Positions 26,099 to 35,207 of a stretch of DNA of 64,000 bases are shown here, one piece after another. The DNA is from Maridesulfovibrio hydrothermalis AM13 = DSM 14728 (GTDB lineage Bacteria; Desulfobacterota; Desulfovibrionia; Desulfovibrionales; Desulfovibrionaceae). A program made the translations under genes and the position numbers. The DNA lies in contig NC_020055.1 in the NCBI RefSeq assembly GCF_000331025.1, positions 919,870 through 983,869 of the forward strand, read 5' to 3'. The stretch's first letter is position 1; every line of letters begins with the position of its first letter. The notes beneath the pieces were generated by a model, which saw only the letters and a program-made list of their open reading frames with translations, searched no databases and was not told the DNA's origin.

Positions 26099-27907
26099 TT
26101 GCCTAGCAAGTCATTACATATGAAAATTCTGCTTTGGGGATGGACGATTATGCTCTGTGCCCTGATGCTGACTTTTTGGTTTTACTATGAAACCGTTTCT
26201 GAAGAGTTGACTAGCTCCGGCAGACAAAACACCACTAGATTAATGAAATTTGTGCGCTGGAAAATCAGCCATAGTGATGAATCTCCCGGCACATCTGCAT
26301 TCCAGAAGGAAGTCACCGAACTGGGACAGCATCTCGGAGTCAGAATTACATATATAAAGGATGGAAGGGTTCTGGCTGACTCTGATGTTGAAGAAGACAG
26401 ACTTCCTGAACTTGACGACCATTCTGACCGCCCGGAAGTCATTGCCGCCGAAGCCAGCGGCACAGGCAAAGACACCCGCTACAGCAAAACCCTGCAAACC
26501 CGCATGCTATACGTAGCCAAAACCATGAATAAAGATGGAGAATTTATCCGTCTTGCCATGCCCTATTCTGTTATCGGGGAAAGACTGAACCGGGTTAAAC
26601 TCCATTTTTCAATCTTACTTCTACTCATTGCCGCCGGTTCTGCCCTTACACTTAGGTTTATCGGCAAACGCACCAGTTCAGCAGTTAAAGAAGTTTCATC
26701 CACCGCTCAGGCCATTGGGGAAGGCGACTATAACAAGCGCATCAGAGTCATCCCCGGCGGTGAATATCAAATGATGGCTGACTCCATTAATAATATGGCC
26801 AGCAAAATTCAGGGTCATATCCGCATTATCGAAGACCAGAGAAATCAACTTGATGCCATGTTTGAAAACATGAAAGAAGGCATCATGGTTCTTGATCCTG
26901 AAGGAAAAATTGAATCCGTTAACCGCTCCATGACCGAAATAGCTCCGCAAACTCAGGAATACATAGGCCGGATGCCTCTGGAAATTCTGACCCGCCATGA
27001 AATTCAGGATGCGGTTGATAAAATCCTTAAGCAAAACAGCGGTAATGATTCCGACTCACTTATTCTGGACTTTGCTGACGGCCGGTCCATGAACGTAACC
27101 ATCTGCCCCTACGAAGACTACAAAAGCCGGCGCAAACTCATTCTTGTTTTTCACGACATCAGTGACGTGCGCCGCATCGAAAAAGTGCTTAGAGACTTTG
27201 TATCTAATGCATCGCATCAACTGCGCACCCCGCTGACCAGCATTAAAGGCTACGCGGAAACCCTTATCGACAATCCTCCGGAAGACAAAAAGGTTCTCAA
27301 AAATTTCCTCGGCACTATTCTTGATAATGCCAACCATATGTCCAAAGTCATTACCGGAATGTTTGCCTTGGCGCGCAGTGAATATTCGGGCAGGAAGCTG
27401 CGCACAAAACCGACGGACCTGCAAAAATGCATGGCTCACAGCATCAGTAACCTCAACTCTTTTGCAGCAAAAAAAAATATCAGGATTCAGAAAGACCATA
27501 TCCCTCAAGTTATGGTTAGCGGAACCGCCGAAGGGCTGGTTCAGGTTTTCGACAACCTGATTGAAAACGGTGTGAAATATGCTCCTGAAAACAGCACCAT
27601 CCGAATTCAGGCTGAACTTAAAGACGGATTTGCAGTCACTAGAATTGTTGACGAAGGACCGGGTATTGCCGAAGCTGACCGGGACCGGATATTTGAAAGA
27701 TTTTTCAAGCTTGATGAAAACGCTGTGGGAAACGGCAGTTCAGGACTTGGACTTGCCTTATGCCGCAGCCTCGTACGTAACTTCAACGGCGACATCTGGG
27801 TGGAAAGCCCCGCTGACGCAGAAAATGCAACCGGATCTTCATTCTGTGTAAAGCTTCTTTTAACAGAAGATACAAGACCGGACGCACAAACGAAAAATGG
27901 TTCATAA
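26099..27907 (+). CDS. phoR: PhoR-like membrane sensor histidine kinase
   Basis: About 602 residues from TTG 26099, chosen because GGGAGG lies ten bases upstream; the longer frame from 26027 and the ATG at 26120 lack good sites. Order: helix near 8-30, periplasmic loop of about 130 residues, helix near 165-190, HAMP, PAS (about 255-350), HisKA with His373 in A-S-H-Q-L-R-T-P-L-T-S-I, and HATPase with N-box and G-L-G-L-A-L motif. PhoR normally phosphorylates PhoB when phosphate is scarce; no phoB is seen nearby. The phosphate transporter and DUF47 genes follow at once (17 bp), and TTGTAAC repeats lie upstream. The large periplasmic loop is longer than in E. coli PhoR. Confidence 0.85.
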   Translation: MPSKSLHMKILLWGWTIMLCALMLTFWFYYETVSEELTSSGRQNTTRLMKFVRWKISHSDESPGTSAFQKEVTELGQHLGVRITYIKDGRVLADSDVEEDRLPELDDHSDRPEVIAAEASGTGKDTRYSKTLQTRMLYVAKTMNKDGEFIRLAMPYSVIGERLNRVKLHFSILLLLIAAGSALTLRFIGKRTSSAVKEVSSTAQAIGEGDYNKRIRVIPGGEYQMMADSINNMASKIQGHIRIIEDQRNQLDAMFENMKEGIMVLDPEGKIESVNRSMTEIAPQTQEYIGRMPLEILTRHEIQDAVDKILKQNSGNDSDSLILDFADGRSMNVTICPYEDYKSRRKLILVFHDISDVRRIEKVLRDFVSNASHQLRTPLTSIKGYAETLIDNPPEDKKVLKNFLGTILDNANHMSKVITGMFALARSEYSGRKLRTKPTDLQKCMAHSISNLNSFAAKKNIRIQKDHIPQVMVSGTAEGLVQVFDNLIENGVKYAPENSTIRIQAELKDGFAVTRIVDEGPGIAEADRDRIFERFFKLDENAVGNGSSGLGLALCRSLVRNFNGDIWVESPADAENATGSSFCVKLLLTEDTRPDAQTKNGS

Positions 27908-27924
27908 AAAAAGGATTATCTCTA

Positions 27925-29160
27925 ATGGATATCTATGATCTGTTCTTTTACATGTCCCTGTTTGCAGGGTTCATGATGGCATTCAACCTCGGTGCCAATG
28001 ATGTGGCCAACTCCATGGCCTCCGCCGTAGGTGCGAAAGCTATCAGTATCAAACAGGCTGTGTTCATTGCAGGAACACTTAACTTCGTGGGCGCGGTTTT
28101 TCTAGGCTCGCAAGTTACTGCAACTGTAAGTAAAGGTATTATCAACCCTGCTGCAATCGCTGACCCAAAGATCATAATGATCGGGATGTTTTCAGCACTG
28201 CTTGCTGCCGGTGTATGGGTGCTGATATCGACCCTTACAGCTCTGCCCGTATCCTCCACCCACTCCATTGTGGGTGCTATTCTCGGATTCGGACTGGTTG
28301 CCGGAGGTCCTGATGTCGTCAACTGGCTGAAAATGGTCGGCATTGTAATGTCCTGGATTATTTCGCCGTTTTTTGCAGCAACCATTGCATTCCTGATCTT
28401 CTCACATATCAGAAAGACTATTCTATTTAAGAAAGACTTCATACATCAGGCCAAAAAATGGGCTCCGATCTGGATGGGAATGACTGTTCTTCTTATTTCC
28501 CTTTCCTTTTTATACAAAACCCCGGTAGGAAAAGATTTACACTTACCCTTTTTAGGGTCACTTGCCCTGGGCTTTGCCATTTCCGGGGTTGTATGGTTCA
28601 TTGGAAGGATTGCAATGAACAAAATGGTCGGCGATCCTGAGGAAGGTGCTGAAGCTGTGGAAAGAACCTTCCGCAAACTTCAGGTTGGAACATCCTGTTA
28701 TGTCGCCCTGTCACAGGGAGCCAATGATGTTGCCAACGCCATCGGACCAGTTGCTGCAATTTATCTGATCTCAAAAGAGCATGTACTGCTTGCCAATGCC
28801 GATGTCCCTCTTGAACTTTTAGTTATGGGCGGACTCGGTATTGCTATCGGTATTTCCCTGCTGGGCCATAAGGTTATGGGGACTGTGGGATCAAAGATAA
28901 CCGTACTGACCAACACCAGAGGATTTGCCGTTGACTTCGGAGCGGCTTCCACTGTACTGGCAGCGTCCAATCTGGGACTGCCTGTTTCATCTACCCACGC
29001 TGCGGTAGGTGCTGTTGTCGGTGTAGGACTTGCCCGAGGATTTTCAGCTGTAAACTTTAAAATCCTCGGTCGGATAGTTCTGTACTGGGTTCTGACAGTT
29101 CCCATTGCAGCACTGACAAGTATTGTAATATTCAGCCTGCTCAGATGGGCTTTCATCTAA
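27925..29160 (+). CDS. pit: PiT-family inorganic phosphate transporter
   Basis: 411-residue inner-membrane transporter with about ten helices. The paired family signatures are present: GANDVANS near 24-31 in the first repeat and GANDVANAIGP near 265-275 in the second. Each half also has a V-S-S-T-H-[SA] motif. PiT proteins take up phosphate, or metal phosphate complexes, by ion symport. It lies between the PhoR-like kinase and a DUF47 adaptor, the usual pit-DUF47 pair of many bacteria. Confidence 0.93.
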   Translation: MDIYDLFFYMSLFAGFMMAFNLGANDVANSMASAVGAKAISIKQAVFIAGTLNFVGAVFLGSQVTATVSKGIINPAAIADPKIIMIGMFSALLAAGVWVLISTLTALPVSSTHSIVGAILGFGLVAGGPDVVNWLKMVGIVMSWIISPFFAATIAFLIFSHIRKTILFKKDFIHQAKKWAPIWMGMTVLLISLSFLYKTPVGKDLHLPFLGSLALGFAISGVVWFIGRIAMNKMVGDPEEGAEAVERTFRKLQVGTSCYVALSQGANDVANAIGPVAAIYLISKEHVLLANADVPLELLVMGGLGIAIGISLLGHKVMGTVGSKITVLTNTRGFAVDFGAASTVLAASNLGLPVSSTHAAVGAVVGVGLARGFSAVNFKILGRIVLYWVLTVPIAALTSIVIFSLLRWAFI

Positions 29161-29179
29161 TATAAACAAGGAGAGCACT

Positions 29180-29857
29180 ATGAATTTTCGTATTCCTTTT
29201 CTAGGTCTTATTGTGAACAAGAATCCCATGGACGGACTGGTTAAACATTATGACAAAATCGCTGAGTGCATTCAGATTATCAACGATTCCGTTGAATGCT
29301 ATGTAGTCGGAAACAATACCTGCAAAGAATTCGGTGACCTCATCGAACAGATCGACACTGTTGAGAGCCAGGCTGACAAGATCAAAAGATCTATCCGTAA
29401 TCACCTGCCGCACTCCATGTTCATGTCTGTGGATAAAACCCTGTTCTTCAACTACACCCGCAGTCAGGATAACGTTCTGGACAACGCTCAGGAAGCTCTG
29501 CACTGGCTCGCCATGCGCAAAGTTGCCATCCCTGAAGAATACCAGAAAGACCTGATTCTGCTGTTGTCTGAAGTCAATGACACAACCACAAATCTAGGTC
29601 CGGCTCTTAAGGCTACCATCGACCTGATTGACGGCAAATCAATTGACCGCGAAGCAACCAAGAACAAGTTCAGAAGAGTCCGCAAACATTACGCCAGAGC
29701 AGTGGAGCTAAGAAAAGAACTGACCAACAAAATCTATAATTCCGATATGGATTTCAAAGATATCTACCAGCTTATGCATTTCGTAGACTGCCTGAACGAA
29801 ATGGCACACGAAGCAGAAGGATGCGCAGATATCCTCAGAGCCATGATTGCCAGATAA
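29180..29857 (+). CDS. DUF47 PhoU-like phosphate adaptor
   Basis: 225 residues, almost wholly helical, with the PhoU-like three-helix repeats (H-Y-D-K-I-A-E-C-I near 24-32; Y-Q-L-M-H-F-V-D near the end, each with the E/D-rich metal-binding ridges). DUF47 proteins (TIGR00153 type) are coupled to Pit transporters and probably gate them. Ribosome site AAGGAGAG; 19 bp after the pit stop, so co-transcribed. Confidence 0.9.
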   Translation: MNFRIPFLGLIVNKNPMDGLVKHYDKIAECIQIINDSVECYVVGNNTCKEFGDLIEQIDTVESQADKIKRSIRNHLPHSMFMSVDKTLFFNYTRSQDNVLDNAQEALHWLAMRKVAIPEEYQKDLILLLSEVNDTTTNLGPALKATIDLIDGKSIDREATKNKFRRVRKHYARAVELRKELTNKIYNSDMDFKDIYQLMHFVDCLNEMAHEAEGCADILRAMIAR

Positions 29858-29875
29858 AATGATGTCACGGAAAAA

Positions 29876-29922
29876 GGCGGGCGGTTTTGACTGTAATCAG
29901 TCGAAACCGCCCGCCTTCTTTT
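29876..29922 (+). terminator. Strong terminator of the phosphate operon
   Basis: Long near-perfect hairpin: GGCGGGCGGTTT and AAACCGCCCGCC, with an inner stem TGACTG/CAGTCG, followed by TTCTTTTTT. Confidence 0.95.
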
Positions 29923-30066
29923 TTCTACAGTAATTCCCTCTCCAGTCAAATTCAGTAAGCCCTCCATCCTTCAAATCAGACAATCATAGTTTCACAGCCT
30001 GCTGCATCAGCCTAAAGTTACAGCCTGTTAATACATCTCATTTAAGGACAAACAGCTGGCGGTATC

Positions 30067-31950
30067 CTACTTCAGTGCAGATCTTTTTATCTTACCGCTG
30101 GAGGTCTTGGGCAGTTCATCAAGAAATTCAATGCTGCGAATAATTACAATAGGACCGAGTTCGCGGTGGATATGACTTTTAAGTTCGCTATGCAGTTCGT
30201 CATCGGTTTCGACCACATCATAATTTAAAGTCACAAAAGCCTTGGCAACCTGTCCCTTAATCTTATCCGCCACCCCGACAACAACAGCTTCGGCAACATG
30301 CGGATGGCTGGTCAGCGCGCTTTCCACCTCGGCAGTACCGATGCGATGACCGGAAATATTAAGCACATCATCCGCCCTGCCCTGAATCCAGAAATATCCG
30401 TCCTCATCCTTACGGGCCACATCCCCGGCATAAAACATCCCCGGAAAACGCCCCCAATAATGATCCCTGATCACATGCTCGTCACCGAGAACCCCGATAA
30501 ACATGGCCGGCCAAGGCTTTTTGATCACAAGAAAGCCGCCCTTTCCTTCAGGTACGGACTTGCCTTCAATGTCCACGATATCAGCATCGATACCGGGCAG
30601 CGGCCTAGTGACCGAACCTGGTTTAAGCACTGACACGGGCATGGGGCTGATCATGATCATACCGGTTTCCGTCTGCCACCATGTATCAAGCACCGGACAC
30701 TGGCCCTTGCCGATATTCTTGTGCAGCCAGATCCAGGCCTCAGGGTTGAACGGTTCGCCCACCGCTCCTAAAATACGCAGGGTGGAAAGGTCGTGCTGTT
30801 CGGGGTAACGGTGACCGAAACGCATCAATGTCCTGACCTGAGTGGGGGAAGTATAAAAAATCGTGACCCCGTATTTGGAAATAATATTCCACATGCGGTC
30901 AGCCTGAGGATACAGGGAGTGCCCCTCATACATAACCGTGGTTGTTCCGGCCAGAAGCGGACCGTAAACAAGATAACTGTGCCCTGTAATCCAGCCCGGA
31001 TCGGCAGCGCACCAGAAAATATCTGTCGGCTTGAGGTCAAAAACCCATTTGAAAGTCCGGTGCACGCCCACCATATAGCCACCGTGTGAATGGATCACAC
31101 CCTTAGACTTACCGCTGGTGCTGGAAGTATGCAGGATAAAAAGCGGATCATCTGCCGCCATGATTTCAGCGGGAGCATGGGGCCTTTCATGACGGACTAA
31201 ATCCTCATACCAATAGTCTCGGGCGGAATCCATATCCACGTCAACATTGGCGCGATGAACCACAACAACAGATTCAAGTATTTCTGCCGGAGTATCAATA
31301 AGGGCGCGGTCAACTTCCTCTTTTAAGCGGATGACCTGACCGTTTCGGTAAAACCCGTCCACGGTAACCACAACCTTAGGATGTATTTCACGGACTCTTT
31401 CCCGCAGAAGTCGTGCAGAAAATCCCGAAAAGACAAGAGAATGCACAGCTCCGATACGGGCGCAGGCCAGCATGGATATAACCGTTTCAGGGAGCTGCGG
31501 CATATACAGGACCACGCGATCACCTTTGCTTACCCCGAGAGATTTAAGTCCATTGGCAAACCGGTTCACAGCCCGGTAAAGTTCATAATATGTAAACTGG
31601 CGTGAATCGCCCGGCTCACCTTCCCATATAAGGGCAAGGCGGTTTTTATTTACCGTTTCAATGTGACGGTCAAGGGCGTTGTAGACAATATTACAGCGCG
31701 CTCCGGTGAACCACCGGTAATCCGGCGGCTCGGAGTCATCAAGGACTTTTTCCCACTTGGTAAACCAGTCCAGCTCTTCGGCGGCTTCTTCCCAATAGGC
31801 ACTGAGATCAGTATCCGCAAGTTCACGGGCGGCGCGTAGATCCTGCGGATTAACACCAGCCTCAATCATCATTTGCGGCAGAGGTCTGAAAACCCGTTCT
31901 TCGTGCAGCAGGCTGTCCAGTGTTTCGTTATGATCCACGGAGCCCTCCAT
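30067..31950 (-). CDS. acsA: Acetyl-CoA synthetase
   Basis: Converts acetate, ATP and CoA to acetyl-CoA through acetyl-AMP. The 627-residue sequence has the family ATP/AMP motif T-S-S-T-S-G-K-S-K-G-V near 270-280, the core motif D-T-W-W-Q-T-E-T-G near 399-407, the A8 hinge Y-F-W-I-Q-G-R-A-D-D and the C-terminal acetylatable Lys in P-K-T-S-S-G-K-I-K-R. Length is a little below the common 650. An alternative start is GTG 31938, where GGAGGG lies close upstream, but ATG 31950 is kept. Downstream of the LytTR regulator gene in the same direction, 159 bp away. Use is acetate activation, common in sulfate reducers. Confidence 0.95.
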   Translation of the reverse strand: MEGSVDHNETLDSLLHEERVFRPLPQMMIEAGVNPQDLRAARELADTDLSAYWEEAAEELDWFTKWEKVLDDSEPPDYRWFTGARCNIVYNALDRHIETVNKNRLALIWEGEPGDSRQFTYYELYRAVNRFANGLKSLGVSKGDRVVLYMPQLPETVISMLACARIGAVHSLVFSGFSARLLRERVREIHPKVVVTVDGFYRNGQVIRLKEEVDRALIDTPAEILESVVVVHRANVDVDMDSARDYWYEDLVRHERPHAPAEIMAADDPLFILHTSSTSGKSKGVIHSHGGYMVGVHRTFKWVFDLKPTDIFWCAADPGWITGHSYLVYGPLLAGTTTVMYEGHSLYPQADRMWNIISKYGVTIFYTSPTQVRTLMRFGHRYPEQHDLSTLRILGAVGEPFNPEAWIWLHKNIGKGQCPVLDTWWQTETGMIMISPMPVSVLKPGSVTRPLPGIDADIVDIEGKSVPEGKGGFLVIKKPWPAMFIGVLGDEHVIRDHYWGRFPGMFYAGDVARKDEDGYFWIQGRADDVLNISGHRIGTAEVESALTSHPHVAEAVVVGVADKIKGQVAKAFVTLNYDVVETDDELHSELKSHIHRELGPIVIIRSIEFLDELPKTSSGKIKRSALK

Positions 31951-32109
31951 CTGTTATAGCAACCAAGCACACCTCAATAAAATAAAATTCGTCTTTACAC
32001 AGAATATTCGCCCGGTCTGCGTATTCTCCATTTTGAGATTTACACCCCTTTATGAAAGGATGCATTCCATATTCGGCAAACGGTGTAAGGGTATCGGTAA
32101 GCGGCATAA

Positions 32110-32976
32110 TCACATCCCCAGAATCTGTTTGAGTTTGCCGATACGCCTTCTGCTGATAGGCAGTTCAATTCGGGTACGCCCTGCGGTTCTGAGCATGAAG
32201 TTACTGCCCGGCAGGGAAGCAATTTCGGTAACCATTTCCAGATTAACCAGATACTTGCGATGTACTCTGAAAAAACTGTGAGGTTCAAGGCGTTCTTCGA
32301 GGTTCTTTAATCTATGGGAAGTCAGAAACTTCTGGTTAGCCGTATGTACATAGGAATAATCTTCGTAGGCTTCCACAAATATGATCTGAGTGTAGGGGAT
32401 GAGAATCATGCGCCCGTCCTGATTGACCGGAAGCTTTTCTATCTCCGGCTGGCGGGTCTGGGAAAAATCCCATGCATTTTTAAGAGCGGAAAGAAAGCGG
32501 TCCTGTTCATCTTCTCCGAGAGAGAGCTGCAAAGTCTCCTCTCCGATCTCAACGCCGCTACCGGAATCCTTCCAGTCAGACGGCTCCGGAACTTCCCTGA
32601 AATGACTTTTAAACCTTAAAATACGCTCAATAGTCTTGGCCATGCGGTCTTCGTCAGGCGGCCAGATAAGATAATCAACTGCACCGAGTTCAAAGGCCAG
32701 ATATGCCTTGGTCTCATCCTCAGCTATGAAAATCAGACCCGGTTTATGCTTACTGGAACCTAAAGCTTGAGCCAATTCGATTCCACTGATACCTTCTTCA
32801 TATTCAAGGCCCAGAAAGATAATACCGTAGCCCACTGCTTTATGCAGTTCAAGAGCTTCATCGGCGTTGACCGTTTCGCCCAGCACACGGACAATTTTCT
32901 CTCCGCTCAGACTTTTGCGGATAGTAGAGCGGACTTCCGCATCCATATGAAGAATAAGAGTCTTAAGACTGGGCAA
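32110..32976 (-). CDS. LytTR regulator with a degenerate receiver domain
   Basis: 288 residues: N-terminal receiver-like domain (about 4-120) and C-terminal LytTR DNA-binding domain (about 185-285, ending R-R-I-G-K-L-K). The receiver lacks the acceptor Asp: the expected F-L-D-[IL]-E position reads F-L-G-L-E, and the conserved Lys near the end (D-Y-L-x-K-P) is Trp (D-Y-L-I-W-P-P). The acidic pair at the start is reduced to H-M-D. Phosphorylation is therefore improbable; it may bind a ligand or act constitutively. The LytTR part looks whole (V-H-R-K-Y-L-V-N-L). It is on the same strand as acsA and 159 bp before it, so control of acsA is possible but unproven. Confidence 0.85.
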   Translation of the reverse strand: MPSLKTLILHMDAEVRSTIRKSLSGEKIVRVLGETVNADEALELHKAVGYGIIFLGLEYEEGISGIELAQALGSSKHKPGLIFIAEDETKAYLAFELGAVDYLIWPPDEDRMAKTIERILRFKSHFREVPEPSDWKDSGSGVEIGEETLQLSLGEDEQDRFLSALKNAWDFSQTRQPEIEKLPVNQDGRMILIPYTQIIFVEAYEDYSYVHTANQKFLTSHRLKNLEERLEPHSFFRVHRKYLVNLEMVTEIASLPGSNFMLRTAGRTRIELPISRRRIGKLKQILGM

Positions 32977-33151
32977 GGCAACTCCAAATTACAATTAAGC
33001 TAATTATTCTAAGGATAGCTTGAAACCTTGCCGACCGCAAGGAACTATTTTACTCAACTGTTTCATACAGAAATTGTTTTTACAAAACAGCATTAAATGA
33101 CTTTCAACTACAGACACCATGAATATTCTTTCATCATAATTTTATTTAATC

Positions 33152-33183
33152 TTGACTAAAACAAGAACTATTACTATTAATAG
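33152..33183 (+). promoter_or_regulatory. perR promoter with inverted-repeat operator
   Basis: TTGACT (33152-33157), 17-base spacer, TATTAA (33175-33180); the -10 overlaps an inverted repeat CTATTA-N4-TAATAG (33168-33183). An A/T-rich repeat over the -10 of a Fur/PerR-family gene suggests autoregulation. Confidence 0.55.
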
Positions 33184-33197
33184 ATTCAGAGGTCATT

Positions 33198-33587
33198 ATG
33201 AAAGTAGGACAAAGAAGATCAAAGCAAAGGGAACTCATCCTTGAGGAACTCAAAGGATTAACCTGCCATCCCACAGCCGATGAGCTGTATGAGCTGGTTC
33301 GTAAAAGGATTACTAATATCAGTCTCGGTACTGTATACAGAAACCTTGAGCTGCTCGCGGCTAACGGAGTTATTCTCAAAATTGAGACCGGTGGAAAAAA
33401 CAGGTTTGACGGGACTGCTGAGCCGCATCCCCATATCAGGTGCACTCAGTGCGGACGGGTTGCAGATGTCAAACATCATATAGAAGCGCCGAGTCTGGAC
33501 GAGTCCCAATCCAGAGGATATCAGGTTCAGGGGTGCTCTATTGAGTATTTCGGGCTTTGTCCCGACTGCAAAATGAGCAGCCACTAA
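33198..33587 (+). CDS. perR: PerR-like Fur-family repressor
   Basis: 129-residue peroxide-sensing-type regulator. Winged helix about 5-75 (S-L-G-T-V-Y-R-N-L-E-L-L recognition helix), then metal domain with P-H-P-H-I-R-C-T-Q-C and C-terminal C-P-D-C, a complete Cys4 zinc site. The His and Asp residues of the regulatory site (H-P-H and D-V-K-H-H) are present. It opens the oxygen-defence island, 160 bp before rubrerythrin, which fits PerR rather than iron Fur; the separate Fur at 11.2 kb serves iron. Sequence alone does not prove peroxide sensing. Confidence 0.85.
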   Translation: MKVGQRRSKQRELILEELKGLTCHPTADELYELVRKRITNISLGTVYRNLELLAANGVILKIETGGKNRFDGTAEPHPHIRCTQCGRVADVKHHIEAPSLDESQSRGYQVQGCSIEYFGLCPDCKMSSH

Positions 33588-33746
33588 ACACCATTACACT
33601 TTTCCCGGTGCGTAAGATAACTGATATTATCTACCGGATTATTTTTTTTACAAAACAAACTGACATTAATGCTGTTAGTTGATACTTTATAGTACTGCTA
33701 TCTGAACATGCAGGTATCAAAAAACAATTCTTAAGGAGAAACGAAC

Positions 33747-34322
33747 ATGTCCGGACTTAAAGGTTCACGTACAGAAAAAAACATTCTGACCGCGTTTGCA
33801 GGTGAGTCTCAGGCCCGCAACCGCTACACCTATTTCGCCTCTCAGGCTAAAAAAGAAGGCTTTGTACAAATTTCTAAAGTCTTTGAAGAAACAGCCAATC
33901 AAGAAAAAGAACATGCAAAACGCCTCTTTAAACTCCTTGAAGGCGGCGAAGTTGAAGTCAGTGCATCTTTTCCTGCCGGCGTAGTCGGCACAACAGTTGA
34001 GAACCTGATGGCAGCAGCAGGCGGAGAGAGAGAAGAATGGGAACACATGTATCCCGGATTCGCAAAAATTGCTGAAGAGGAAGGCTTTACTTCCATTGCC
34101 GCTATATTCAGAGCAATCGCAGTTGCAGAAGAATTTCACGAAAAACGTTACCTCGCCCTCGCTAAGAACATCGAAGATGGTAAGGTTTTTAAAAAGGACA
34201 CACCAGTGATGTGGCAATGTCAGAACTGTGGTTACATCCATCAGAATGACACAGCTCTCAAACAATGTCCTGCATGCGCTCATGCACAAGCACACTTCCA
34301 GCTGGTCTGTGAGAACTGGTAG
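33747..34322 (+). CDS. rbr: Rubrerythrin
   Basis: 191-residue cytosolic NADH- or rubredoxin-linked peroxidase. The N-terminal four-helix diiron domain has E-x-x-R-x-x-Y-x-Y ([11 protein letters not shown]) and E-x-x-H pairs (Q-E-K-E-H-A-K and A-E-E-F-H-E-K). The C-terminal rubredoxin domain has C-Q-N-C-G-Y and C-P-A-C, both spaced normally. AAGGAGA before ATG. First of a run of oxygen-defence genes and likely PerR-controlled. Confidence 0.97.
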   Translation: MSGLKGSRTEKNILTAFAGESQARNRYTYFASQAKKEGFVQISKVFEETANQEKEHAKRLFKLLEGGEVEVSASFPAGVVGTTVENLMAAAGGEREEWEHMYPGFAKIAEEEGFTSIAAIFRAIAVAEEFHEKRYLALAKNIEDGKVFKKDTPVMWQCQNCGYIHQNDTALKQCPACAHAQAHFQLVCENW

Positions 34323-34348
34323 AACAACTTATTCCTGTGGAGGGCAAA

Positions 34349-34732
34349 ATGGCTGAATTATACGAAGTTTATAAATGTGAAGGATGCGGAAATATCACTA
34401 TGGTTATTCATGACGGCGCGGGCAACCTTGCCTGTTGCGGCTCTGATATGATCCTCATGACTGAAAATACTGTAGATGCTGCAAAAGAAAAACACGTTCC
34501 GGTCATCAAAAAAACTGATGACGGCTACCTCGTCAAAGTCGGCGAAGTTGCACATCCAATGGACGAAAAGCACTACATAGAATGGATTGAGCTTACCTGC
34601 GGCCAAGCCCGCTATTTTAAACAGCTCAGCCCGGGAGATACTCCCGAAGCAGAATTCTGTGCATGTAAAACTTGCAGCGGACCGGTAGTTGCACGTGCAT
34701 ACTGTAACCTGCACGGCCTCTGGAAAGCGTAA
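34349..34732 (+). CDS. dfx: Desulfoferrodoxin, superoxide reductase
   Basis: Reduces superoxide to hydrogen peroxide using electrons from rubredoxin. 127 residues from ATG 34349 (GGAGGG upstream). Two-centre form: centre I Cys in C-E-G-C-G and the pair C-C near 29-30; centre II ligands in K-H-V-P-V, H-P-M-D-E-K-H and the C-terminal C-N-L-H. An additional C-A-C-K-T-C segment near 106-112 is not in the standard protein, so the C-terminal half is slightly more Cys-rich than usual. Followed in 17 bp by the first rubredoxin. Confidence 0.95.
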   Translation: MAELYEVYKCEGCGNITMVIHDGAGNLACCGSDMILMTENTVDAAKEKHVPVIKKTDDGYLVKVGEVAHPMDEKHYIEWIELTCGQARYFKQLSPGDTPEAEFCACKTCSGPVVARAYCNLHGLWKA

Positions 34733-34749
34733 CCTTAAAAGGGGGAAAT

Positions 34750-34929
34750 ATGGCTGAACCTAAAGATATGTACCAGTGTCAGGTAAGTAACTGCGGCTTT
34801 ATCTACAACCCTGATAAAGGTGACAGGAAAGGCAAAATCCCCAAAGGTGTTCCATTTGCAGAGCTGCCCGAGGATTGGAAATGTCCGATCTGCGGAGCAA
34901 CCAAAAAATCATTTAAATCACTAGGTTAA
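34750..34929 (+). CDS. Rubredoxin with C-x4-C first motif
   Basis: A 59-residue electron carrier not long enough for usual ORF cut-offs. The first Cys pair is C-Q-V-S-N-C, a four-residue spacer instead of the standard two; the second is C-P-I-C. The spacer is a known feature of type II rubredoxins from Desulfovibrio, and it changes the loop and redox potential. The rest (G-F-I-Y-N-P-D-x-G-D, L-P-E-D-W-K) is typical. Placed between desulfoferrodoxin and a standard rubredoxin, it probably supplies electrons to desulfoferrodoxin or rubrerythrin. Confidence 0.9.
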   Translation: MAEPKDMYQCQVSNCGFIYNPDKGDRKGKIPKGVPFAELPEDWKCPICGATKKSFKSLG

Positions 34930-34955
34930 TATAAGAATACTCACGGAGATTCCAA

Positions 34956-35114
34956 ATGAAATACGTATGTACTCTTTGCGGATGGGTATATGACCCCGCT
35001 GAAGGTGACGCTGACGGCGGCATCGCTCCCGGAACTAAATTTGAAGATCTTCCTGATGATTGGGAATGCCCGGTCTGCGGGGCTTCCAAGGAAGATTTCG
35101 ATCCTGAGGATTAG
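34956..35114 (+). CDS. rub: Rubredoxin
   Basis: A 52-residue standard rubredoxin: C-T-L-C-G near 5-9, [16 protein letters not shown], ending acidic. Its iron-sulfur-free Fe(Cys)4 site passes electrons to rubredoxin:oxygen oxidoreductase, whose gene follows. ACGGAG precedes ATG. A hairpin downstream separates it from ROO. Confidence 0.95.
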   Translation: MKYVCTLCGWVYDPAEGDADGGIAPGTKFEDLPDDWECPVCGASKEDFDPED

Positions 35115-35143
35115 GAACACGGAATTAATAAATTGTTTGTAAT

Positions 35144-35170
35144 GAAAGCCGGGTTATATTCCCGGCTTTC
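35144..35170 (+). terminator. Terminator-like hairpin after rubredoxin
   Basis: Perfect 10-bp stem GAAAGCCGGG/CCCGGCTTTC with a 7-base loop. The U-tract is short (TTTC), so read-through into the ROO gene is possible. Confidence 0.6.
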
Positions 35171-35207
35171 TCATCAGTAACTTTAAATAATATTAGGATA
35201 CATAATA

